From contig JAMLGR010000005.1 of NCBI GenBank assembly GCA_023957775.1, positions 1 through 64,000 on the forward strand: a stretch of 64,000 nt of DNA. Reading direction: 5' to 3'. Within the stretch, counting starts at the first letter, position 1. Every line of letters begins with the position of its first letter. Below are positions 1 through 7,033 of the stretch, piece after piece. Under the pieces are notes generated by a model, which saw only the letters and a program-made list of their open reading frames with translations, was not told where the DNA came from and did not search any database. Source of the stretch: Fimbriimonadaceae bacterium. GTDB lineage: Bacteria; Armatimonadota; Fimbriimonadia; Fimbriimonadales; Fimbriimonadaceae. A program made the translations under genes and the position numbers.

Positions 1-9
1 CCCTGTTCC

Positions 10-216
10 CTCCTCCGCGCCTCAGCGCCTCTGCGTGCAAAACCCCCATAGCGTCCTTTGCGTTCTTTGCGTGCAACCCTCCGCGCCCGGGGGCCCTGCA
101 CCACCAGCTCCCTCGAGTTCGCTCGGGATGACCCCTGTTCCCTCCTCCGCGCCTCAGCGCCTCTGCGTGCAAATCCCCCATAGCGTCCTTTGCGTTCTTT
201 GCGTGCAACTACCCTC
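10..216. repeat. Family A intergenic repeats interrupted by half of a family B element
   Basis: Two copies of a module pair, 'cctccgcgcctcagcgcc' plus 'tctgcgtg' followed by 'tttgcgttctttgcgtgc', lie at about 10-85 and 143-216. Between them, about 93-135, is the right half of a family B element ending in 'ctcgggatgac'. The family A modules have an internal period of 8-9 nt. The same modules recur at least six more times in the window, always between genes or at gene ends. No gene is visible here; an open frame starting at 190 is repeat-derived. Confidence 0.9.
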
Positions 217-252
217 CGCGCCTTCCGCGCCCCGCATCCAGTACGCTGGGCC

Positions 253-1014
253 GTGCCCTCTCCGCGCCTCTACGACGATCTGGCCTGGGTCTGGAACTAC
301 CTCAGCCCGCCGTCGCACTACGCGGAGGAGGTCGAGTCCTTCCGCCTCCGGTTCGCGCGCGAGGGCGTCTCTTCGCAAGGCTCCGTGCTGCACTTGGGAA
401 GCGGCGGGGGGAGCATCGATTTCCATCTCAAGCGCGAGTACCGCGTGACGGGCGTGGACCGCAGCGCCGCCATGATCGAGGTCGCGAGGGCGCACAACCC
501 CGAGGTCGAGTACGTCCAAGGCGACTTGCGCGACGTGCGCTTGGGGCGCACGTTCGACGGGGTGCTGCTCCACGACGCCAGCACCTACATGCACACCCCC
601 GAGGAGATGCAGGCCGCGTTCCACACGGCCGCGGCGCACCTCGAACCCAACGGTGTCCTCATCTACCTTCCCGAAGAGCTGCGCTCCCGCTTCGTGCAAC
701 ACAAGACGAAGGTGCGCACGATCGGCGATGCGGACCTCTCGGTCACGACCCTCGAAGTGGATTTCGACCCGGACCCCTCGGACCGCACGTTCGAAACGAC
801 GTTCGTGTTTCTGATTCGGCGCGAGGGGGAGCTGACGGTCGAGCACGACACGCACACGATGGGACTGTGGGAGATCGACGAACTGTTGCCGATGTTGCGC
901 GAAGCGGGATTCGACGCGGAGATCGAGCCGTGGGAGTTGAGCGATTTGGAGCCGGGCGAGGCGTACCCGCTGATCACCGCCGTGTTGGTCCATCCACGCT
1001 TTGCGGGGTCCTGA
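253..1014 (+). CDS. Class I SAM-dependent methyltransferase, substrate unknown
   Basis: A 253-residue cytosolic protein with a Rossmann-fold methyltransferase core. The SAM-binding motif I is 'VLHLGSGGGSIDFHL', followed by the acidic end of strand 2 ('VTGVDRSAAMIEVAR') and a motif near 'YVQGDLRDVRLGRTFDGVLL'. It resembles generic Methyltransf_25-type enzymes; no substrate can be read from the sequence. The frame stays open upstream to 190, but codons 190-252 are family A repeat sequence, so I take the GTG at 253, which opens directly into 'PSPRLYDDLAWVWNYL'. Its promoter would have to lie inside the repeats. The family call is secure; the start is uncertain. Confidence 0.8.
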   Translation: MPSPRLYDDLAWVWNYLSPPSHYAEEVESFRLRFAREGVSSQGSVLHLGSGGGSIDFHLKREYRVTGVDRSAAMIEVARAHNPEVEYVQGDLRDVRLGRTFDGVLLHDASTYMHTPEEMQAAFHTAAAHLEPNGVLIYLPEELRSRFVQHKTKVRTIGDADLSVTTLEVDFDPDPSDRTFETTFVFLIRREGELTVEHDTHTMGLWEIDELLPMLREAGFDAEIEPWELSDLEPGEAYPLITAVLVHPRFAGS

Positions 1015-1048
1015 TAAGGGCGCACGCGCCGCTTTCGGCCCTTTGCTC

Positions 1049-1241
1049 CGGGTGCGTTAAGGCGCCGAATGAGCCCAGGGTCTCGCTGCAGCTCGACCCC
1101 GGGCCAAACGTCTGCGAACTCTTCGAGGTCGTTCTTCAGCGCCCTGCCAGCCAGATCCCTGGGAATAGCGACGCCCCAGAGGCTGTTCCAAAGCCCTGGC
1201 AGCGTGCGGAGACGCTCAGCTCCAACCTCGAAATCACGCCC
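1049..1241 (-). pseudogene. Possible coding remnant in an intergenic region
   Basis: The 359-nt stretch 1015-1373 has no intact gene. Read on the minus strand, about 1241-1049 encodes protein-like sequence (for example 'RTLPGLWNSLWGVAIPRDL' and 'DLEEFADVWPGVELQ'). It has no convincing start and then runs antisense into the end of the methyltransferase gene. A family C palindrome sits at its upstream edge. It may be a decayed gene fragment or a chance open frame in GC-rich DNA. I do not recognise a family. Confidence 0.2.
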
Positions 1242-1263
1242 GCCCAGCGGGCGTCGCACCCGA
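1236..1263. repeat. Family C palindromic repeat
   Basis: The inverted repeat 'acgcccgcccagcgggcgt' (1236-1254) is followed by 'cgcacccg'. It matches the copies near 16.1, 34.2 and 37.4 kb. Confidence 0.75.
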
Positions 1264-1373
1264 TGAGCATTCGGAGACCGTTACCGTCGTCTTGCAGCAT
1301 TTCTCCTTGGGCACTTCCTTTTTCCCATTTCGGTCGAAGAAAAGCCCCTTGAACCCGGTCCTTAGGGTTAGAG

Positions 1374-1874
1374 ATGGAGCACACGCTGCCTTCCCACACC
1401 AGATCGATGGGCGACGCACGTTCCCGAACAGAGGTCGACAGACTCCTCGTCACGCTGCGACCTTGGATGTTTCGGCTGGCGCTCGCGATCCTCGGCTCCC
1501 CGGAGTTGGCCGAGGACGCCGCGCAGGAGGCCCTGGTTCGCGCAGCGCGCAATCGGAACAAGTTGGCCCACGTGGACGACCCGAAGGCCTGGCTGCGTCG
1601 CATCGTGGTGCGTTGTTCGCTCACTCTGCTTGGAGAACGGCGCGGCGATTCGATCGCCGAAGGGGGTTCCCTTCCCGCGTGCGAGACCGAGGTGGCGGTG
1701 CGCGACGCGCTCTCCCGGCTCGACCCGGCCGATCGCGCCCTCCTCGCACTCACCCACTTCGAGGGTTTGGCCTACGCGGAAGTCGCCGAGCTCCTCCACA
1801 TTCCGATGGGAACGGTGGCATCGAGACTGCACCGGGCACGCGAAGCCTTTCGGAAGGAGTGGGGCGATGCGTGA
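1374..1874 (+). CDS. ECF-type RNA polymerase sigma factor
   Basis: A 166-residue sigma-70 family factor with only regions 2 and 4, the typical size of extracytoplasmic-function sigmas. Region 2 spans about residues 23-85 ('SPELAEDAAQEALVRAARN', then 'PKAWLRRIVVR'). Region 4 spans about 108-160 and ends in the helix-turn-helix 'LAYAEVAELLHIPMGTVASR' region. It should direct RNA polymerase to a small stimulus-specific regulon. An alternative ATG at 1407 (MGDARSRTEVDRLL) is equally plausible. Its last codons overlap the next gene by 8 nt, so the downstream single-pass membrane protein is the natural candidate for its anti-sigma factor, although no known anti-sigma motif is visible there. Confidence 0.88.
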   Translation: MEHTLPSHTRSMGDARSRTEVDRLLVTLRPWMFRLALAILGSPELAEDAAQEALVRAARNRNKLAHVDDPKAWLRRIVVRCSLTLLGERRGDSIAEGGSLPACETEVAVRDALSRLDPADRALLALTHFEGLAYAEVAELLHIPMGTVASRLHRAREAFRKEWGDA

Positions 1875-2151
1875 TCCCGAGATGGCTCTCCAGTCTTGGT
1901 TCGATGAATGCGCCTGCGCGTCGGTCCCCGCCTCGATTCGGGTTCCCGCCCGAAGCGATCCCAGGCAATGGGTGGCCGCGACGGCCGTGGGGTTCGTGCT
2001 TGCGTTCTCGGCGGCGACCTGGTCGCCCGCGATCGATTGGGCACAAGCGAGGGATACCGCGCGCTACCTGGCGAGCCGCCAGATGACGGATTCGATGCCC
2101 ATTCCGTCGGTGAGTGCCATCGTTCGGCGGAAGCCGGGGGCTTTCGTATGA
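1867..2151 (+). CDS. Small single-pass membrane protein, candidate anti-sigma factor
   Basis: A 94-residue protein whose ATG lies 8 nt before the sigma-factor stop, indicating translational coupling. It has a short cytosolic N-terminus containing 'WFDECACASV', one transmembrane helix ('WVAATAVGFVLAFSAATW', about residues 34-51) and a short external tail. Position and topology (cytosolic N-terminus, one helix, immediately after an ECF sigma gene) suggest an anti-sigma factor. It lacks the zinc-binding HxxxCxxC motif of ZAS-type anti-sigmas; only a Cys-x-Cys pair is seen. The function is inferred from context only. It overlaps the next gene by ATGA. Confidence 0.6.
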   Translation: MRDPEMALQSWFDECACASVPASIRVPARSDPRQWVAATAVGFVLAFSAATWSPAIDWAQARDTARYLASRQMTDSMPIPSVSAIVRRKPGAFV

Positions 2152-3893
2152 ACCGCCCCTGGATGTGCGCCCTGGCGGTCGCCGCTTTCGTGGCTGGCCT
2201 GTTGGCGCTGCCGAAAACACGGTGGCTGTTGCCCAATCAGCTTGAGTTGCTCTCGGGCGGATGGGAGCTGAAGCCGGATTACTTCCTTGTTCCCGAGGAG
2301 GAGGCCGATCAGATCGCGCTTCCCGCCCACCTCGAACCCACGCCACGGGTTCTCAGCATTGCCGACCCCCGCGACGACCAGGAGCGGATGTTCGCGCTGC
2401 TTCGAGAAGCACCCGACTTCCGTGACGGGGAGGCCTATTGGGGGCGGTTTTCGGCGCTGCAGGCTGTGTGTGACCGCCTTGACACGGCTCCCACCCTGGC
2501 GCAGTTCATCCGCGTCGCATCGAACCCGGCGACCTGGACCGGTGGTCCCGCCAACTTCTCGAACGTGCGGGCGAAGTTGCAGGCGACGGTGCTCGCGGCT
2601 TGCGCAAGGGGCGCGGAACTCGACCCGGACAACGCCTTCTTCTTGCTGATGCGAGGCGCGATCCTCGATGCTCAAGGTCACAGGGACGGGGCCTCCCAAG
2701 CACTGTTCGCCGCCTCGAACCTTCGCCACTACCGCGCTTACGAGTGGACCGAGGTTTCCGTGGGGCGGCGCGCCCTCCAGTCCCGGTACCCGCGGTCGCA
2801 AGCCGAAATCGCGTGGCTGGCAGCATCTGTCGTCTTGCCGCATCTGGCATCCTTCCGAACCGCCACCCGGAACTTCACCTCGGGGGACGAGCCTGCGAAT
2901 CGGGCGGCCGTGGTCCGCATCGGGGGGCTGTTGCTTCGGGATGGCACGTCTCCGATCGATCCGTTTGTTGGCTTTCTCTTGATCTCTCACGCGCTCAAGC
3001 CCAAGGGGGAGCCCAACCTCCTTACACGCTTGAGTCCCGAAGAGGCACGTACCCGCGCGACCGTGCTCGCCGAGGAGACGGACGACCCCCTTCTCGACGA
3101 CCTCGCCCTGGACTACGGGCGATTCTTTCCCGCGATGTCGCATGGCCGCTTCGGCCCCGGCAGCTATATGGAAGACCGCTTGAACACGCTGCGGCCATTG
3201 TTCGGCGCCTGGGTCTTGGCGGCATTTGCAGCGCTTCCCGCCCTTGCGGGGCTTTACCGGCTCCGAACATGGATGACCGATCGCTTCCGCCGTTGCAGCG
3301 CGCCGCTTGTGTGGTTGTTGGCGATCCCTCTGGCGATGGCCGCGATTCCCGGCCGATCTCCGCTACCGGTGGAGTTGAGCCTGCTCGCCATCCTCGCTCC
3401 CTTGGGGTGGGTGTTCAAGAGGCCCGAGACGCTGGGATTCGTCGGCGGCGTGGCTGCGATCGCCACGGTCTCGGCCATCCCGGGGTGCACCGCCGCGTGG
3501 GTACTGGGGGCCGTCGTGATCTTGGCCGCAGCGTTGTCTCCCAAGGCGCAGGTGCCTTGGTGGGTCGCAGGTGTCTCCTTGACCGGAGCCAGCCTTATCG
3601 TCGGTGGGATCGCCGCCTTCTCAGCCCTACTGGGTTCGTGGCTGGGGGCGGTCATGTCGGGGCTTGCCGCTACGGTCGTTCTTGCGGCGGTCCTCCCGTT
3701 GCCTCGGCGCCGCGAACGGCCGCGCGCAGCGGGTCTGGCGTGCGCGACGTTGGGAGCGCTCTACGTCGCGGCAGCCTTCATGGCCATTGGCTACGACGCG
3801 CAGGCGGGGGCGGTTCTCGACACGTTGTTGAACCAGGCGGCCTCGGCTCGGTCGGAACTCGGTGTGGGTTCGACCTCAGCGCTGGAGGGTTGA
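2148..3893 (+). CDS. Large membrane protein with N-terminal extracytoplasmic region, function unknown
   Basis: A 581-residue protein starting at an ATG that overlaps the stop of the preceding gene (ATGA). It has an N-terminal signal or anchor helix ('CALAVAAFVAGLLAL'). A soluble region of about 350 residues follows, with helical content reminiscent of TPR-like repeats ('ARGAELDPDNAFFLLMRGAI'). The C-terminal third (about residues 350-560) carries six or more transmembrane segments, such as 'FGAWVLAAFAALPALAGLY' and 'TVVLAAVLPL'. I do not recognise a family. As third gene of the sigma-factor operon it may be a sensor or an effector of that regulon. Confidence 0.7.
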   Translation: MNRPWMCALAVAAFVAGLLALPKTRWLLPNQLELLSGGWELKPDYFLVPEEEADQIALPAHLEPTPRVLSIADPRDDQERMFALLREAPDFRDGEAYWGRFSALQAVCDRLDTAPTLAQFIRVASNPATWTGGPANFSNVRAKLQATVLAACARGAELDPDNAFFLLMRGAILDAQGHRDGASQALFAASNLRHYRAYEWTEVSVGRRALQSRYPRSQAEIAWLAASVVLPHLASFRTATRNFTSGDEPANRAAVVRIGGLLLRDGTSPIDPFVGFLLISHALKPKGEPNLLTRLSPEEARTRATVLAEETDDPLLDDLALDYGRFFPAMSHGRFGPGSYMEDRLNTLRPLFGAWVLAAFAALPALAGLYRLRTWMTDRFRRCSAPLVWLLAIPLAMAAIPGRSPLPVELSLLAILAPLGWVFKRPETLGFVGGVAAIATVSAIPGCTAAWVLGAVVILAAALSPKAQVPWWVAGVSLTGASLIVGGIAAFSALLGSWLGAVMSGLAATVVLAAVLPLPRRRERPRAAGLACATLGALYVAAAFMAIGYDAQAGAVLDTLLNQAASARSELGVGSTSALEG

Positions 3894-3932
3894 TGCGTTT
3901 GGACCCGCCACCAGAGGGTTTGCTCCGCTCGA

Positions 3933-3995
3933 CTCTTGCGCCCGGGGTCGCCTTCGCTTGATCCTCGCACCCGGGGCATCGCTTCGCTCGGCCCC
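3933..3995 (+). repeat. Degenerate tandem duplication of about 31 bp
   Basis: Two adjacent similar units, 'cttgcgcccggggtcgcc' with 'ttcgctt', and 'cctcgcacccggggcatcg' with 'cttcgct', lie in the 207-nt gap before the aminotransferase. Both can fold into GC-rich hairpins. They are not obviously related to families A-D. Confidence 0.45.
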
Positions 3996-4100
3996 GGGGA
4001 ACCTTCGGTGACCCCTCGGGGGTCGTGGGCGATATCGGGATTTGACGCGCTGGGACCCGACACCTGGGGCAGGGGTGGGGGAGGAGGTGTTCCCTGGGTT

Positions 4101-5252
4101 ATGGTGCGAATCCTCGCGGCGAAACGGGCGGAAGGATGCCCAGGCGGCCCCGCCGAACTGGGTCGTGTGAGGCTCTCCCGCGCGGTCGACGGACTACCCG
4201 CCACGGTGCCGTTCGTCGCTCCCGAAGCCCTCGAGCGGGCCCGCGGGCAGTCCTTCGAGCTGCGGTTGGGTGCCAACGAAAGCGCGTTCGGCGTGGCGCC
4301 GGCGGCGGCCGAGGCGATGGCGGCGGAGGCATCGGCGCCCTGTTGGTACGGCGATCCCGAGTCTTGGGACCTCCGGAAGGAGTTGTCCCGCATCCACCGC
4401 CGGCCCATGGAGGAGATCGTCGTCGGGTCCGGCATCGACGACCTCCTGGGTGTGCTCGTCCGCGCGCTGCTCGATCCGGGCGACGTTGCGGTCGCCTCTC
4501 TGGGCAGCTACCCTACGTTCGCCTACCACGTGGTGGGATTCGGCGGACGCATGGAGACGGTGCCGTACGTCGCGTTCCAGAACGACCTGGGCGCCCTTCT
4601 CGACGCCGTTCGGTTCTTCGAGGCGAAGCTTGTGTACCTGGCGAATCCGGACAATCCGACGGGCACATTCCTTTTCGGCGAAGACGTCGAGCGATTCGCC
4701 AAACGGCTGCCCGGCGATTGCACGCTCATCCTGGACGAGGCCTATGCGGAGTTCTGTCCCAGCGCGCTGCCCGAGGACTCGGCGCCCGAGCGCACGGTCC
4801 GGCTGCGCACCTTCTCGAAGGCCTATGGGATGGCGGGGGCCCGGATCGGCTATGCAATGGGTCCCGGCGAACTGATCCGCGCCCTCGACCGCATCCGCAA
4901 CCACTTCGGCGTGAACCGCATCGCCCAGGCAGGAGCACTGGCGTCTCTGCGCTCACCAGAATTCCTTGCCGGGGCCGTGGAGCAGGTGGCGGCCGCACGG
5001 CACTTGTTCGCATCGGAGGTGGAGGCGCTCGGCCTGACCTCTCTTCCCTCTGCAACGAACTTCGTTTCCGTCCGCACCGGCAGCGAGACCCGCTCGGCCG
5101 CATGGGTCGACGCCCTGGCTCGAGAAGGCACGTTCGTGCGGCGGCCCATCGCTCCTCCGTTGGGCGAACTCGTCCGCGTCACCCTGGGTCCACCCCCACT
5201 CCTCGAATCGTTGCTTGACCGCATGGGCCGGGCTCTCCACTCTCTGAAGTGA
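4101..5252 (+). CDS. PLP-dependent aminotransferase, histidinol-phosphate aminotransferase-like
   Basis: Fold-type I aminotransferase (about 383 residues) in the class I/II HisC-like group. Visible landmarks are the N-terminal 'LRLGANESAFGVAP' segment, the central 'LVYLANPDNPTGT' motif, 'CTLILDEAYAEF' containing the PLP-pyridine Asp and Tyr, and 'LRTFSKAYGMAGARIGYAM', where the Lys of 'FSKAYG' forms the Schiff base. It would transfer an amino group to histidinol phosphate or a related aromatic/amino-acid substrate; no other his genes are nearby, so the substrate is unproven. Starts: ATG 4101 lies behind a 'ggaggagg' stretch; GTG 4167 (VRLSRAVDGLP) also fits family length. The frame is open further upstream through repeat-like sequence that I exclude. 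Confidence 0.82.
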   Translation: MVRILAAKRAEGCPGGPAELGRVRLSRAVDGLPATVPFVAPEALERARGQSFELRLGANESAFGVAPAAAEAMAAEASAPCWYGDPESWDLRKELSRIHRRPMEEIVVGSGIDDLLGVLVRALLDPGDVAVASLGSYPTFAYHVVGFGGRMETVPYVAFQNDLGALLDAVRFFEAKLVYLANPDNPTGTFLFGEDVERFAKRLPGDCTLILDEAYAEFCPSALPEDSAPERTVRLRTFSKAYGMAGARIGYAMGPGELIRALDRIRNHFGVNRIAQAGALASLRSPEFLAGAVEQVAAARHLFASEVEALGLTSLPSATNFVSVRTGSETRSAAWVDALAREGTFVRRPIAPPLGELVRVTLGPPPLLESLLDRMGRALHSLK

Positions 5253-5286
5253 CTTTCGTACCCCTTGCAGGTATGATGCGTTTCTG

Positions 5287-6318
5287 ATGGCCGCCGTCCA
5301 CGTCGAGCATCTCTGCAAGACCTACCTGTCGCACAAGAAGGCGCCGGGTTTGGGTGGCGCGGTGCGCAGCCTGTTCGTCCGCGAGAAGGTCGAGGTGCTC
5401 GCCGTCCGCGACGTGGGCTTCGACGTGGCTCAGGGGGAGTTGGTGGGGTTCCTCGGACCCAATGGCGCGGGCAAGACGACGACGCTCAAGATGCTGACCG
5501 GGATCCTGCAGCCCACATCCGGCGAGGTCGAGGTGCTCGGCCACGTGCCGATGAGGCGCGAGCCTGAGATGCTGCGCCAGATCTCCCTGGTGATGGGGAA
5601 CAAGATGCAGCTCTGGTGGGACCTCCCGGCGTGGGACAGCTTTCGGGTCCTCAAGGAGCTCTACGAGGTCGAGGACGCCGTCTTCGATCGCAGGTTGGCA
5701 TTCCTCGTCGAAGCGCTCGAGATCGGGGACAAACTGCACACCCAGGTGCGGAAACTCAGTTTGGGCGAACGCATGAAGTGCGAGCTGGTCGCGGCCCTGC
5801 TTCACGGCCCGCGCGTGGTGTTTCTCGACGAGCCGACCATCGGGCTCGACGTTGTCAGCCAAAAGCGCATTCGGGACTTCCTCAAACAGCTTCACCGCGA
5901 GGACGGGTCGACAATTCTCCTCACCAGCCACTACATGCAGGACGTGCAGGAGCTGTGTGAGCGCGTGATCGTGATCGATCACGGGAAGCTCGCCTTTGAC
6001 GGCACCCTCGCTTCCCTCACCGCCCGCTTCAGCGACCGCCGGAGGCTCCGCCTTCTGTTCGAGCACGAAGTGGAGGCTTCCGACCTCGACCGCTTCGGAA
6101 AGGTGATCGAACACGAAGGCGCCACTGCGACTCTGGAGGTCTCCCGCAAGGACACGCCGCGGATCACGGCAAGCATCCTGCAGTCCATGCGCGTCGCCGA
6201 CGTGGGGATTGAAGAGGTGGCGATCGAGGACGTCGTGCGACAACTCTTCGCGGAGGGGCGGGTGGGAGGCGGGAATCCGGGGACGGGAGACGGGAATCGG
6301 GAATCCGTCGCGGAGTGA
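5287..6318 (+). CDS. ABC transporter ATP-binding protein (ABC-2 exporter type) without adjacent permease
   Basis: A 343-residue nucleotide-binding subunit: Walker A 'FLGPNGAGKTTTLKML', signature 'KLSLGERMKCEL' (LSLGE, a variant of LSGGQ), Walker B 'RVVFLDEPTIGLD' and H-loop 'LLTSHYMQD'. It has the C-terminal extension of drug/polysaccharide-type ABC-2 ATPases. Such genes are usually followed by one or two ABC-2 permease genes; here a repeat array follows instead. The last 15 or so residues (Gly/Asn-rich, 'GGGNPGTGDGNRES') are encoded by a family D repeat, so the native C-terminus was probably replaced. It may energise a permease encoded elsewhere, or be a transporter remnant. Confidence 0.9.
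   Translation: MAAVHVEHLCKTYLSHKKAPGLGGAVRSLFVREKVEVLAVRDVGFDVAQGELVGFLGPNGAGKTTTLKMLTGILQPTSGEVEVLGHVPMRREPEMLRQISLVMGNKMQLWWDLPAWDSFRVLKELYEVEDAVFDRRLAFLVEALEIGDKLHTQVRKLSLGERMKCELVAALLHGPRVVFLDEPTIGLDVVSQKRIRDFLKQLHREDGSTILLTSHYMQDVQELCERVIVIDHGKLAFDGTLASLTARFSDRRRLRLLFEHEVEASDLDRFGKVIEHEGATATLEVSRKDTPRITASILQSMRVADVGIEEVAIEDVVRQLFAEGRVGGGNPGTGDGNRESVAE
6264..6310 (+). repeat. Family D repeat ('gacgggaatcggga' type) inside the 3' end of a gene
   Basis: Reiterated 'gggaatcc', 'gacggga' and 'cgggaatcgggaatc' units overlap the last codons of the ABC ATPase gene. The same motif is reiterated at 60961-61017. Confidence 0.7.
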
Positions 6319-6411
6319 ACGCCAAGAACGGGCGGTCCGGACCCTCGCTTCGGTCTCCACAGAACCCCAGCAACGCCACTCAACCTGGCAGCCCCAAGCC
6401 ATCCCGAGCGC

Positions 6412-6925
6412 CTTGGCCCCTCCGCGTGAAACCCCTCCAGCGCCCATTGCGTTCTTTGCGTGCAACTCCCCTCGCCTCCTCCGCGCCTCCGCACGAAACC
6501 CCCTAGCGCCCTTTGCGCACTTTGCGTGCAACTCCCCTCCCCTCCTCCGCGCCCCACCGCCTCAGCGTGAAGCCCCAGCGCCCATTGCGCTCCTTGCGTG
6601 AAACCCCTCCGCGCCTCAGAGCCTCTGCGTGAAACCCCCTGGCGACCGTTGCGCACTTTGCGTGAAACCCCAGCGCGCCTCACCGCCTCCGCGTGAAACC
6701 CCTCCAGCGCCCATTGCGTTCTTTGCGTGCAACTCCCCTCGCCTCCTCCGCGCCTCCGCACGAAACCCCTCCAGCTCCCATTGCGTTCTTTGCGTGCAAC
6801 TCCCCTCCCCTCCTCCGCGCCCCACCGCCTCAGCGTGAAGCCCCAGCGCCCATTGCACTCTTTGCGTGAAACCCCTCCGCGCCTCAGAGCCTCTGCGTGA
6901 AACCCCCTGGCGACCGTTGCGTGCG
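6412..6925. repeat. Long family A repeat array with an internal ~267-bp duplication
   Basis: Alternating modules of the types 'gcgcccattgcgttctttg' + 'cgtg' and 'ctcctccgcgcctccgcac' fill the space between the ABC ATPase and valS. About 6419-6650 is repeated at about 6686-6918 with an offset of 267-268 bp and few differences, pointing to a recent segmental duplication. There is no open reading frame with protein-like composition. The array is written in the opposite orientation to the ABC gene before it. Confidence 0.9.
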
Positions 6926-6952
6926 ACTCCCCCGAGCATGCCCGGCCCCCGA

Positions 6953-6968
6953 CGTTTCACGTGAAACA
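6953..6968. other. parS-like centromere site
   Basis: The 16-mer 'cgtttcacgtgaaaca' matches the conserved bacterial parS sequence (TGTTTCACGTGAAACA) at 15 of 16 positions and is a near-perfect palindrome. ParB/Spo0J binds such sites to load onto DNA for chromosome segregation, and parS sites normally cluster within the origin-proximal part of the chromosome. It lies in unique DNA between the repeat array and valS. Caution: the neighbouring family A repeats contain 'gcgtgaaac', similar to half of this palindrome, so chance derivation from a repeat is possible. No parA/parB gene is in the window. Confidence 0.6.
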
Positions 6969-7033
6969 CCAAGCCCCCACCCCAACCAGGTATCCTCGGA
7001 GCTCCTTTCACGACAGGAAAGGAGGCTGACAAC

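Noticed and set aside
6412-6925. CRISPR array
   Set aside because: Units are short, degenerate and alternate between two module types without unique spacers of constant length; no cas gene is in the window.
6970-7033. T-box leader for valS
   Set aside because: Only 64 nt of unique sequence separate the parS-like site from the start codon, with no specifier hairpin or T-box bulge sequence.
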